From Pelagibacterium lentulum (GTDB lineage Bacteria > Pseudomonadota > Alphaproteobacteria > Rhizobiales > Devosiaceae), in assembly GCF_003992625.1 (NCBI RefSeq), contig NZ_RZMW01000037.1, forward strand, positions 248,001 to 312,000: DNA of 64,000 nucleotides, in the 5' to 3' direction. Below the pieces are notes generated by a model that saw only the letters and a program-made list of their open reading frames with translations, was not told the DNA's origin and ran no database searches. Shown one piece after another: positions 57,651 through 64,000 of this stretch (the first letter of the stretch is position 1; every line of letters starts with the position of its first letter). The position numbers and the translations under genes were made by a program.

Positions 57651-58761
57651 CCCTCCCAACATAGGCCGTAACGCGATCCATGCCCTCGATGGCAAGCCGT
57701 GCCTGTTCAGCGGCACGGCTGTATAATTCCGCGTGCTCAATGTCATCGTGCCCCAGCGTTTCCATAAGCTGGCGCGTCGATGCCCCGCCTTCGGCCAGCA
57801 TCTTCCCCAACGTTTTTCTAAGCCCATGCAGTGTGTGCCCTTTGGGCAGGCCTGCGGCTTTCGTCCAGTCTGCCATTCTGCCTGTCAGTGATTTCTCGGA
57901 GAACGGCTTGCCATAGGCCGTGACCAAAACTGTCTCTCCAACGCGCTCGGTCTTATCCAGGCAGTCGGCCAGCATAGGTGTAATCGGTATGAACAGCGGT
58001 TGATCGCCGCGCCGCTGGCTACCCTTCTTGGGCGCGAACAGGAAGCCATCAACCTCGCGCACCACGGCGCCGGTCAGTATCTTCTGCGTTACTCGCATGT
58101 CCCACCTTACACGCACAATGTCGGACCGGCGATTGCCGAGCCAAAGCGCGAGGGCGAATGTCAGTCTAGGCGTTGTTCCTATCGGCCATCTGTCTTCAAA
58201 GGCCTTTATTGAATCGACTGACCACGCGTCCCAGCCTTTGTAGGCTGGTCGCCATTTCATGCGGTATGTTGGATCTGTCTCAATCCATTCTTCATCGAGC
58301 GCCACGTAGATCAGCTTGCGGATTGCGACAAGCATGTGCTTGGCCTTGTGCGGCGTCTCGTGGAACTTCGATATGAAATCCTTGATGTGCCGGCGCTTCA
58401 AATCCTTGGCAGGAACATCTCTCCAGCACAACGGATGCTCATCAACAATGCGGGCATTGAGGAAGTCATCAATCAGTTTTGCGTTCTTGGTCTTTGTGGA
58501 GGTGTCAAAGGCTTGCCATTCGAGCGTTGATTGAACCTTGAGCCATGCGGCGCCCAGAGATTCCGGCATTGCTCGCCGTGGATGCGCAATGATCTTGGCC
58601 TTGGCTATTGCGCGTCCTTCAATGATTTCCTGATACCTCTTGTCGAACGCCTCGGTATAGGGCTCTCCGGGGATCGCAATGGATTTGCCTTTGCGGCGAT
58701 AGCGGTAGCGCTGCTTGCCGTGCCGGTCGGTATATGGGGTGACGTTCGGGTAATCTTCCAT
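57640..58761 (-). CDS. Tyrosine recombinase (phage integrase)
   Basis: A 373-residue tyrosine recombinase. The C-terminal catalytic domain has Arg211 in LGNRRSDI, His312 and Arg315 in HGLRKTLG, His338 in LGHDDIEH and the nucleophile Tyr347 in AELYSRA. The N-terminal half has the SAM-like core-binding fold (HIKDFISKFHETPHKAKHMLVAIRKLIYVALDEEWI). It is next to a tRNA gene whose 3' end is the likely attB. The stop lies inside one of three tandem repeats. Confidence 0.95.
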   Translation of the reverse strand: MEDYPNVTPYTDRHGKQRYRYRRKGKSIAIPGEPYTEAFDKRYQEIIEGRAIAKAKIIAHPRRAMPESLGAAWLKVQSTLEWQAFDTSTKTKNAKLIDDFLNARIVDEHPLCWRDVPAKDLKRRHIKDFISKFHETPHKAKHMLVAIRKLIYVALDEEWIETDPTYRMKWRPAYKGWDAWSVDSIKAFEDRWPIGTTPRLTFALALWLGNRRSDIVRVRWDMRVTQKILTGAVVREVDGFLFAPKKGSQRRGDQPLFIPITPMLADCLDKTERVGETVLVTAYGKPFSEKSLTGRMADWTKAAGLPKGHTLHGLRKTLGKMLAEGGASTRQLMETLGHDDIEHAELYSRAAEQARLAIEGMDRVTAYVGRGVG

Positions 58762-58777
58762 GGGCGCTAACGCTAAG

Positions 58778-59026
58778 TCAGCGTCCGACGCTCGACAAGA
58801 TACGATCTACAATGTTTTCTTCATCTTCTGACGGCAGGTCGGAAAACGCGGCGTCCAATGCAATGCGATCCCAGACAACCCGGCCATCTATGCGCTTTGG
58901 CTTTGGCATCTTCCTTGTGGAAACAAGTTCATCGAACTTTGTTGTGCCTACCCCAATATAGCGGGCCGCTTCCTCTCGGCAGAGGCCGCGCGGGGGGTAA
59001 GCGATTGCATCGTGCTTCCCCATCAT
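58778..59026 (-). CDS. AlpA-like DNA-binding protein (excisionase candidate)
   Basis: An 82-residue protein with a winged-helix of the AlpA/excisionase type: LCREEAARYIGVGTTKFDELVSTRKMPKPKRIDGRVVWDRIALDAAF. It sits 16 bp upstream of the integrase gene, the usual place for an excisionase. The ATG at 59026 overlaps the stop of the preceding small gene by ATGA. Confidence 0.78.
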   Translation of the reverse strand: MMGKHDAIAYPPRGLCREEAARYIGVGTTKFDELVSTRKMPKPKRIDGRVVWDRIALDAAFSDLPSEDEENIVDRILSSVGR

Positions 59027-59145
59027 CCGCCCCCAAACAAGCCAGCAATGGCTATGACGACAGAAACAATGCCACCAATGAGGCCGCATATCGCCAAGCC
59101 ATAGGCGGCAATCATGACGCCGGGGCGTTTCTCAAAGCGGGTCAT
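59023..59145 (-). CDS. 40-residue phage membrane protein
   Basis: A frame encoding MTRFEKRPGVMIAAYGLAIC and then two short hydrophobic stretches ending GLFGGG. Its start codon overlaps the stop of the upstream gene (59142-59411) by ATGA, and its own stop overlaps the AlpA start by ATGA, so it is translationally coupled on both sides. Two glycine-rich helices suggest a small membrane protein. Without the overlaps it would be easily missed. No family recognised. Confidence 0.75.
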   Translation of the reverse strand: MTRFEKRPGVMIAAYGLAICGLIGGIVSVVIAIAGLFGGG

Positions 59146-59411
59146 TGCTCCCCCTTGGCCTTGGCTCTGATGGCGGCGGGTATCTCGCGATCTGCTGTGC
59201 AAGTGGTGTCGGCAAACACAAGCATTCCCCGAGCTATCTCTGCCGCATCCTCATAGGCTTCACGCTTGGCGTTGAGAATGGCGCGTTTGTGCTCGGCCTC
59301 AACCTCGGAAAGTCTTGAGGTTATCTGATCAGATGTCATCACGCGCCAAGGTCCGTTTGGTATGGACTGGACGTGCAGAACGCCATTGATGATTTTATAC
59401 GATAAGTACAT
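59142..59411 (-). CDS. Phage hypothetical protein
   Basis: An 89-residue protein (MYLSYKIINGVLHVQSIPNG, then a helical segment RLSEVEAEHKRAILNAKREAYEDAAEIARG). The helical part could be a coiled coil. Its start abuts the stop of the upstream gene and its stop overlaps the small membrane gene by ATGA. No family recognised. Confidence 0.7.
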   Translation of the reverse strand: MYLSYKIINGVLHVQSIPNGPWRVMTSDQITSRLSEVEAEHKRAILNAKREAYEDAAEIARGMLVFADTTCTADREIPAAIRAKAKGEQ

Positions 59412-59686
59412 TACTCATCCCTCTTGGATGCTTCGATCATGGCGCGGTAGGCTGAATAGTCGTCGCGATCCGGACCCATTAGACCCGGCTCTTGCGTTCC
59501 CGTATTCTTTTGACGCCAGAATGCCGCAATCATTTCAATGCTCGGCTCTTTCGGCACAATCACATATCCCGCCTCATTAAGCGCTGATATGGCCGCTTGG
59601 GCGGCGAGATAGGCATTGTGCTCAATCCCGCCCCATTCTTGTAGCGGCCAAAGCGCCCGCGCCATGATTTCGGTTATGTCAGTCAT
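59411..59686 (-). CDS. Phage hypothetical protein
   Basis: A 91-residue protein ([60 protein letters not shown]) of a type common in phage early regions (helical, with A-AI-AL-EAGY). The start at 59686 lies within the upstream gene by 8 bp. No function assigned. Confidence 0.65.
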   Translation of the reverse strand: MTDITEIMARALWPLQEWGGIEHNAYLAAQAAISALNEAGYVIVPKEPSIEMIAAFWRQKNTGTQEPGLMGPDRDDYSAYRAMIEASKRDE

Positions 59687-59897
59687 TGTTGAACTCCAAG
59701 GCTTTGCGGCCAGCGGGGGTGACATCGATACGCAGAATGGTTTCTTGCGCTTCATCTGATCCGATGTCAGTGGCTTCTAAGAGCCCTCTTTGTTCGAGTT
59801 TCCCATATCGTTCTGCGGTTTCGCGGCCGGGGGAATATACCACGCGAGGCAGTGATCGTAGGATTGCAAGGTCGTCGCTTGAAATGCGGTCAGTCAT
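59679..59897 (-). CDS. Phage hypothetical protein, winged-helix-like
   Basis: A 72-residue protein ([59 protein letters not shown]) with the helix-wing pattern of small phage DNA-binding proteins (EQRGLL then T-PAGR-AL). The start at 59897 overlaps the HNH gene by 8 bp. Confidence 0.65.
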   Translation of the reverse strand: MTDRISSDDLAILRSLPRVVYSPGRETAERYGKLEQRGLLEATDIGSDEAQETILRIDVTPAGRKALEFNND

Positions 59898-60396
59898 CGC
59901 GCTTACCCTCCTGAGCGAGAGCGTTGCGGGCGCGGCGGGCCCGTTGCTGTTCCGCTTTGCGTTCGCGTACCTCCGATTTTGATGAATATGCCCGGTTATG
60001 CATATTATCGCACTCTCGGCATCTTCTCCGGTTGCCGCCAAATATAATAACATTCCGGCCCGATAGCTCATGCCCTCTTTTGCAATGGGTTTTGCCTTGT
60101 CCTGGCATCCTCCCCTTTGATGCAGCGTCCTGAGCATTCTGCTTAGCCGTCCCCCACCAAAGGTGTTTGGGGTTTACGCATGCTGGGTTATCGCACTCAT
60201 GGCACGCGAATGCGGCTTCAAAAGGCATGTTCTGCCCGCTTAGAATCAATGAAATAGCTGGTGCAGTCCGCATCCTGCCCTCAAACAGAATTCGCCCACG
60301 GCCATCTGAACAAGAGCACCGAGCGACCCATGGCCAACATTCGTCCACGCCTCGCTTGTCGACCTTTTCCCAAAACCTTTCTTCGATCGTTCTCAT
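59890..60396 (-). CDS. HNH endonuclease
   Basis: A 168-residue phage HNH protein. The nuclease core is [26 protein letters not shown] with paired CxxC zinc ligands (CHEC and the HCKRGHE/CRECD pair) and a basic C-terminal tail ([15 protein letters not shown]-like). Such enzymes in phages nick or cut DNA in packaging or homing. It overlaps its neighbours by ATGA and 8 bp. Confidence 0.85.
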   Translation of the reverse strand: MRTIEERFWEKVDKRGVDECWPWVARCSCSDGRGRILFEGRMRTAPAISLILSGQNMPFEAAFACHECDNPACVNPKHLWWGTAKQNAQDAASKGRMPGQGKTHCKRGHELSGRNVIIFGGNRRRCRECDNMHNRAYSSKSEVRERKAEQQRARRARNALAQEGKRDD

Positions 60397-61172
60397 TGCC
60401 CCGCCTCGTATTTCTTGATGCGGTCCTCCAGAGCCTTGTTCTTGGCAATTAGTCCAACCTTCAGGTCTCGCTCCTGCTTCCAGTTGTGTTCATGCCATTC
60501 TGCTGCCTCGCGCAACCTCTCCACCTCCGCTTGCAGATCGGTGAGCATTGTTGCGCTGCTCGACAGTGCGTCAGTATCGTCAAGGAACAGCTTTTTAGAG
60601 AAACCCTTAAGCTCTGCGATCTCCGCTTGCAGATCGGCTATTGTGCGAACATGGTCCTCGTATCGAACTAGCGTGCCATCTGGTTCAGGAAAGCAAGGGC
60701 TATCGATATGGAACCGATCTATCTCCACCGGCTCCGCTGCACTTGGGGCAGGAGGGGCTTCGGTGAGAGCGGAAAGAATGCGGCGTTCGTAATCGGCTTG
60801 GGCGGCGGCTTTGGCTTGCAATACGGTTGGAAAGCAACCAACAAACTCGTCGCCTATTGGACGATAAACGACAGGTTCGTCGTGGTCTTTCCAGCCCTTC
60901 CACTCAATGCGATAAGGGCCGACTGCAGTCTGCGCAACACAATGGTTGTATCTGCATTCCTCATTTGGAGAACTGTCCACGCTCCACTCCAACGGCTTCA
61001 CCGTCACCACGCCCTGATTGCGGGAGAGGCGGTCGGCAGACAGCAAGCAAGCCCCAGCAGTTTCGATTGCCCGCTTCTCATATCCGGGGAAACGTGAACG
61101 CATCATCCAAGACGCAGCCTCGCGCATGGTTTTACTCAACTCCGCATCCGTCATCTTATCGGTCATTGTCAT
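60393..61172 (-). CDS. Phage hypothetical protein with C-terminal coiled coil
   Basis: A 259-residue protein. Its N-terminal part ([56 protein letters not shown]) resembles cargo of phage early regions, and the last 90 residues are a heptad-rich coiled coil ([65 protein letters not shown]). It overlaps the HNH gene and the J-domain-like gene by ATGA. No function recognised. Confidence 0.7.
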   Translation of the reverse strand: MTMTDKMTDAELSKTMREAASWMMRSRFPGYEKRAIETAGACLLSADRLSRNQGVVTVKPLEWSVDSSPNEECRYNHCVAQTAVGPYRIEWKGWKDHDEPVVYRPIGDEFVGCFPTVLQAKAAAQADYERRILSALTEAPPAPSAAEPVEIDRFHIDSPCFPEPDGTLVRYEDHVRTIADLQAEIAELKGFSKKLFLDDTDALSSSATMLTDLQAEVERLREAAEWHEHNWKQERDLKVGLIAKNKALEDRIKKYEAGQ

Positions 61173-61744
61173 GCTCCTAGTCCGCGATCACGCGCGATGT
61201 TCAAATCAACCTGTGCAGTTTCGCCAGCACCGCTCTGGTGCAATTCCATTGACTTGCGCCGATATGCGGCCTTGATGTCGGCATGGGTGGCGTTCTGATC
61301 GACGCCCAACACTTCCCACCAAGGGCGCTGCGCTTCTGGCGAGGGCAGGGCGGCGAAGCCGGTAAAGGCTGCGTCGACAAAGGACTTGCTGCCCCACCGG
61401 TCAAGCCCGCGTATGGCCTCGATGCTCTTGAAAATCGCCCGTAGGTTGTCCTCGACGGTGCGCCACCGATCACAGGCAAAGCACTTCTGCCCGCCAAGAT
61501 AATCGAAATAGACGGCCACACCCTGATCGTCTGGCGCCTTGTCGCTGGCGTAGGGCATCCCGTCTCGGCGCAGTCGCACGTTTGTGGACACGATCACATT
61601 CTTTGCGCCAAGCCTCCAAAGCTCGTCATGCACGGCGCGCACCTCTTGAGCACGATTGCCGGGAGAGAAGCGCGAGTGGCTGATCTGGTGTTTCGGCGTG
61701 CGCGGACGGCCTGCTGGCCAGTGCAATGGGTAGGATTCGATCAT
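61169..61744 (-). CDS. Phage protein with a J-domain-like C-terminus lacking HPD
   Basis: A 191-residue protein with a CxxC (Cys88, Cys91 in KCFACDRW) and a C-terminal J-domain-like segment (WWEVLGVDQNATHADIKAAYRRKSMELH). The diagnostic HPD triad reads His169-Gln170-Ser171, so DnaK activation is unlikely by the usual mechanism. The segment WGSKSFVDAAFTGFAALPSPE precedes it. The gene overlaps its neighbours by ATGA. Confidence 0.72.
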   Translation of the reverse strand: MIESYPLHWPAGRPRTPKHQISHSRFSPGNRAQEVRAVHDELWRLGAKNVIVSTNVRLRRDGMPYASDKAPDDQGVAVYFDYLGGQKCFACDRWRTVEDNLRAIFKSIEAIRGLDRWGSKSFVDAAFTGFAALPSPEAQRPWWEVLGVDQNATHADIKAAYRRKSMELHQSGAGETAQVDLNIARDRGLGA

Positions 61745-62184
61745 ACCTTTTCCTTCCTGCGCAGATTGTTTCTGCTCTGGATTTTCCGGCCCGTAGGCCA
61801 GTCTGTTCGCGAGTGAATGGGGGTGCGCTCTCCCTTGGGCTTTCGGGGCTTCACGGGGCGCTCGCTGGGCGCCTTGGGCTTGTCCTCACGCACCGAGATC
61901 AAACCTGCCCGAACCAAGAGCACATGCGTCTCGCAAACCGCGTCCAGCACTTCCAAGGCGAGATCGGCTCGGCCGCGCTGCTGATCGTATGCACGGTGGC
62001 AGTCTGAGCACCCGAAGAACCCAAGGCTATCATGAGCCTTCACGCCCATGCCTTTGCCCGCTGCCCCACCATTGAGGTGGCAGAACACGACTGTCTCTGG
62101 ATTGCCGTTGCATGTCCCTGGCAGGCGCAGGGTGCAATTCTGGCCGCGCGCGTGTTTGAGTATGGCGCTGGAGCGGATCATCAT
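61741..62184 (-). CDS. DUF1364 (phage nuclease-domain) protein
   Basis: A 147-residue DUF1364 protein: HARGQNCTLRLPGTCNGNPETVVFCHLNGGAAGKGMGVKAHDSLGFFGCSDCHRAYD with four cysteines and two histidines arranged as an HNH-like zinc site. The C-terminal tail is basic. The family is typical of lambdoid phage nin regions and may be a nuclease. The start at 62184 overlaps the stop of the upstream gene (TGATG). Confidence 0.82.
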   Translation of the reverse strand: MMIRSSAILKHARGQNCTLRLPGTCNGNPETVVFCHLNGGAAGKGMGVKAHDSLGFFGCSDCHRAYDQQRGRADLALEVLDAVCETHVLLVRAGLISVREDKPKAPSERPVKPRKPKGERTPIHSRTDWPTGRKIQSRNNLRRKEKV

Positions 62185-62402
62185 CACTCGCCCCTCGCAC
62201 ATTCCCAGCCATAGCCGGTCAACTGGTATGTCGGAACGTCCGCGCCTTCTGCCTCGGTTATCAGGCCCTTGGACTTGAGGGAGCGCACAACGCGCCGTGA
62301 TTTCGGATCGGCAAGCGTCTGCGGTGTCGGGGTCATTTGCCCGTTCTGCATGGCCATTGCTTTGATCAGGTTGATTTCGTATGGGGCGGGCTTGCGAGCC
62401 AT
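62184..62402 (-). CDS. Phage hypothetical protein
   Basis: A 72-residue protein (MARKPAPYEINLIKAMAMQN, TPQTLADPKSRRVVRSLKSKGLITEAEG, YQLTGYGWECARGE) with the alternating helix/turn pattern of a small winged helix. Start and stop overlap neighbours by TGATG. No function assigned. Confidence 0.68.
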   Translation of the reverse strand: MARKPAPYEINLIKAMAMQNGQMTPTPQTLADPKSRRVVRSLKSKGLITEAEGADVPTYQLTGYGWECARGE

Positions 62403-62662
62403 CAGACTTTCCTCAGAGTGAAAAAGTCATCAGCGGCAACAATCGCGTGCCCCAAAGATTTCGCCATAACCAGCGAGGCTTCGCTGATAGGCTTGTCGGT
62501 GTGCTGCATCGTCATGTGAACCGCTGCCACCATGAGCGCCATTATCGCGTCGGCGGGGTCTTCGCCCGCTGACTGGCATACGGCCTTCGCCGCCGCTTCG
62601 ATTGCCAGAACGCGCTTGCGCGGGTCGTCGGGAATTCTGCCTTTGATCGTGATTTCAGCCAT
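62402..62662 (-). CDS. Phage hypothetical protein
   Basis: An 86-residue mostly helical protein (MAEITIKGRIPDDPRKRVLA, AIMALMVAAVHMTMQHTDKPISEASLVMAKSLG). No recognisable domain. It is coupled to both neighbours. Confidence 0.65.
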   Translation of the reverse strand: MAEITIKGRIPDDPRKRVLAIEAAAKAVCQSAGEDPADAIMALMVAAVHMTMQHTDKPISEASLVMAKSLGHAIVAADDFFTLRKV

Positions 62663-62855
62663 TCTGCATTTCCTTCATCAGCTTTGCTGTCATTCCGGCC
62701 TTCTGCGCCTCGTACAGCGGCTTTACCCGCCTATGGCTACGTTGGGCGTGGGATATAGCGTTACGGCGCTCTCTGGCTTCCATGTCGAGGCGGGAGCGCT
62801 GCTTAAAGCAGAACCACCACAAGCCAATGGAGCGGATCAATCGGCGGGGGATCAT
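62655..62855 (-). CDS. Small basic phage protein
   Basis: A 66-residue Arg/Lys-rich protein (MIPRRLIRSIGLWWFCFKQR, RSRLDMEARERRNAISHAQRSHRRVKPLYEAQKAG). The start at 62855 overlaps the next upstream stop by ATGA. It may bind nucleic acid. Confidence 0.6.
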   Translation of the reverse strand: MIPRRLIRSIGLWWFCFKQRSRLDMEARERRNAISHAQRSHRRVKPLYEAQKAGMTAKLMKEMQNG

Positions 62856-63133
62856 GGCTTGGCCTCGGCTTTGGCTATGGCCTGATCGATCTTGTTGCGG
62901 GCCATTGAGGGGATCGTGGGAAGGCCATCGAGGCGGCAATCGTTATCCGCGTCCCGGACCATAATCAGGGCTTCCAAGACCGTTTCAACTATATCGGCAC
63001 GGACGTATTCCTGAACGCGGGGGCGGGCGCTGTCCTCGCACCATCCGCCAATCAACTGGCGGCCGCCATCAGGCAAGCGCGTTGACGCGCCATTGACCGT
63101 GGCAAAGATGCGTTCGGGGTGAATGATGTTCAT
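62852..63133 (-). CDS. Phage hypothetical protein
   Basis: A 93-residue protein (MNIIHPERIFATVNGASTRL, DIVETVLEALIMVRDADNDCRLDGLPTIPSMARNKIDQAIAKAEAKP). No domain recognised. It overlaps by 4 bp on both sides. Confidence 0.66.
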   Translation of the reverse strand: MNIIHPERIFATVNGASTRLPDGGRQLIGGWCEDSARPRVQEYVRADIVETVLEALIMVRDADNDCRLDGLPTIPSMARNKIDQAIAKAEAKP

Positions 63134-63627
63134 CTCGCACCTTCCATCTCATATGCTTCCACTGGGGGTTCTGGGCGCCAGTCAAGGCTCTTGTCCTCGG
63201 GGATGGTTAGCTCCACGCCCTGTCCGCTGAACTCGCGATGCACGGCGTCCAGATAAGCCGATAGCTGCTTGGTGTTCATCTTGGACGTGATGGGCCAGTC
63301 GAACGGCGCTTTCATCAATGCCAGTTTGAACGGGTAGGGCGCGGGCCTGATCTTCTCGTCATAGGCTTGCCGAAAGTCCTCATCGACTGCGCGAATGATC
63401 GGAACGCCGTGGTGCAGCTTGCAATGGGCGCGGGCATCCTCGACGGTCTCAAACGTGCCGGGAAGCTGCTCGGCAATCTCGCCGTACCACTTGAACGCAA
63501 GTTTATTCTGGGCCACCGACCGGCGCCCGCCCTTGGATATGCTGCATGTGAACGGCGGGTCTTGGCGCTCGATAAAGGCCAGCAAACGGCCCTTGTCGAA
63601 CTTGTCCTCTATGATGCGCTGTACCAT
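63130..63627 (-). CDS. Phage recombination-accessory-like protein (NinB/YbcN-like, tentative)
   Basis: A 165-residue protein with the pattern SVAQNKLAFKWYGEIAEQLPG, ARAHCKLHHGVPIIRAVDEDFRQAYDEKI and SKMNTKQLSAYLDAVHREFSGQGVELTIPED, which resembles proteins of phage nin regions that are called NinB or YbcN (single-strand annealing partners). The match is by pattern recognition only, so function is tentative. It lies downstream of ssb, which fits. Confidence 0.55.
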   Translation of the reverse strand: MVQRIIEDKFDKGRLLAFIERQDPPFTCSISKGGRRSVAQNKLAFKWYGEIAEQLPGTFETVEDARAHCKLHHGVPIIRAVDEDFRQAYDEKIRPAPYPFKLALMKAPFDWPITSKMNTKQLSAYLDAVHREFSGQGVELTIPEDKSLDWRPEPPVEAYEMEGAR

Positions 63628-63830
63628 TACTGCTCCCGCTCACGAACGTCTGTGATTTTGGAGTATTCCAGCCGATACCCAAGGCAGTGCTCGAAAGCGC
63701 CGATGGGCTTGTCGGTGAACACGCTACCGGTGGTTGGCCCGTTCGGCTTGTGCATCAAAGAGAAGCCGACAACAGGATACCATTCGCCGTCCACCAGCAC
63801 TTCGTCGCCTCTGCATATGTATCGCATCAT
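63627..63830 (-). CDS. Phage hypothetical protein
   Basis: A 67-residue beta-rich protein (MMRYICRGDEVLVDGEWYPVV, FSLMHKPNGPTTGSVFTDKP, YRLEYSKITDVREREQ). The ATG at 63830 follows an aggag site. Its start lies 74 bp downstream of the ssb stop. No function assigned. Confidence 0.65.
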   Translation of the reverse strand: MMRYICRGDEVLVDGEWYPVVGFSLMHKPNGPTTGSVFTDKPIGAFEHCLGYRLEYSKITDVREREQ

Positions 63831-63903
63831 GGTTATCTCCTGCGCTACCGGGCGGTTTCCCTTTAAGCCCGAAGGCACCCGGCTCCCTGCGCGGCTGTCG
63901 GAA

Positions 63904-64000
63904 TCAGAACGGAATGTCGTCGTCCATGCCGCCGCCGCTCTGCTGACGCGGCGCGCTCGACTGCTGGCCATCACGGGGCTTGGGTGGCATCAATAGGATG
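63904..64000 (-). CDS. ssb: Single-stranded DNA-binding protein, C-terminal end (partial)
   Basis: The last 31 codons of a minus-strand gene that continues past the window: Gln/Gly/Ser-rich linker (RDGQQSSAPRQQSGGG) and the C-terminal MDDDIPF followed by TGA. The acidic DDDIPF tip is the diagnostic SSB tail that recruits partner proteins. It is the first (window-upstream) gene of the phage operon and supports a phage recombination module. Confidence 0.85.
   Translation of the reverse strand, partial: ILLMPPKPRDGQQSSAPRQQSGGGMDDDIPF

Larger units (their letters stand above)
57570..64000 (-). mobile_element. Prophage end integrated at the tRNA (continues past the window)
   Basis: A tyrosine integrase points toward the tRNA 3' end, followed outward by overlapping phage early genes (AlpA-like, HNH, J-domain-like, DUF1364, ssb). 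All are on the minus strand with ATGA or TGATG overlaps. A hairpin with T-tail (57571-57593) directly follows the tRNA. Three 13-bp repeats (57612-57650) adjoin the integrase stop. The other att site and the late genes are beyond base 64000, so the element's size and completeness are unknown. Confidence 0.88.

Overview
The window is GC-rich, densely coded DNA of an alphaproteobacterium, most likely of the order Hyphomicrobiales; a Devosia-like lineage is possible but is a guess. Pointers are the yqeY-like/dnaG/rpoD cluster, a trxB gene beside an LsrB/VtlR-type LysR regulator, UvrB with a long basic N-terminal extension, and a tandem set of small RNAs carrying the anti-Shine-Dalgarno motif CCTCCTCCC. 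Most of the window is core chromosome with many short divergent regulator/target pairs. Two accessory regions bracket it.

Left edge (1-2786): two AT-rich genes, an AAA/ABC-type ATPase and a DUF4435 (TOPRIM-like) protein overlapping by ATGA, form a PARIS-like (AriA/AriB) anti-phage pair. Between them and uvrB lie two displaced, re-coded copies of the uvrB 3' end, each ending in its own stop codon. This is the footprint expected of repeated site-specific integration at the uvrB 3' end.

2787-25400: uvrB; a MAPEG protein and LysR regulator; an HD-GYP phosphodiesterase; a Bcr/CflA-type exporter behind a promoter, a 15-codon leader ORF and a terminator hairpin (probable attenuator); NIPSNAP and monooxygenase-fold genes with an ArsR-type regulator; an EamA transporter divergent from a MocR regulator across a palindrome; a chemoreceptor; an APH-fold kinase; RlpA-like and SH3/crystallin-like secreted proteins; MOSC, thioesterase, tdk, aminotransferases, CBS protein and a polyol dehydrogenase. 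Two very short single-helix membrane proteins (34 and 39 aa) are encoded in gaps.

25400-26800: a gene-free 1.4 kb with three tandem minus-strand transcription units, each with hairpins exposing CCTCCTCCC and a rho-independent terminator. They lie beside lsrB-trxB, where AbcR sRNAs are found in Sinorhizobium.

26800-57450: lsrB, trxB, greA, cspA, ltaE, an SDR/TetR pair, carB, an aldo-keto reductase, a GNAT protein, a catalytically degenerate YpfJ-like metallopeptidase homologue, a CpdB-like nucleotidase, aidB, carA, yqeY-dnaG-rpoD, a TetR/membrane-protein pair with two inverted operators, and envelope genes including an OmpA protein with a duplicated helical domain.

Right edge (57493-64000): a CAU-anticodon tRNA followed by a tyrosine integrase and a tightly overlapping minus-strand phage early operon (AlpA-like protein, HNH endonuclease, J-domain-like protein, DUF1364, ssb). 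This is one end of a prophage that continues beyond the window. One 40-codon membrane gene in it is shown by ATGA overlaps on both sides.
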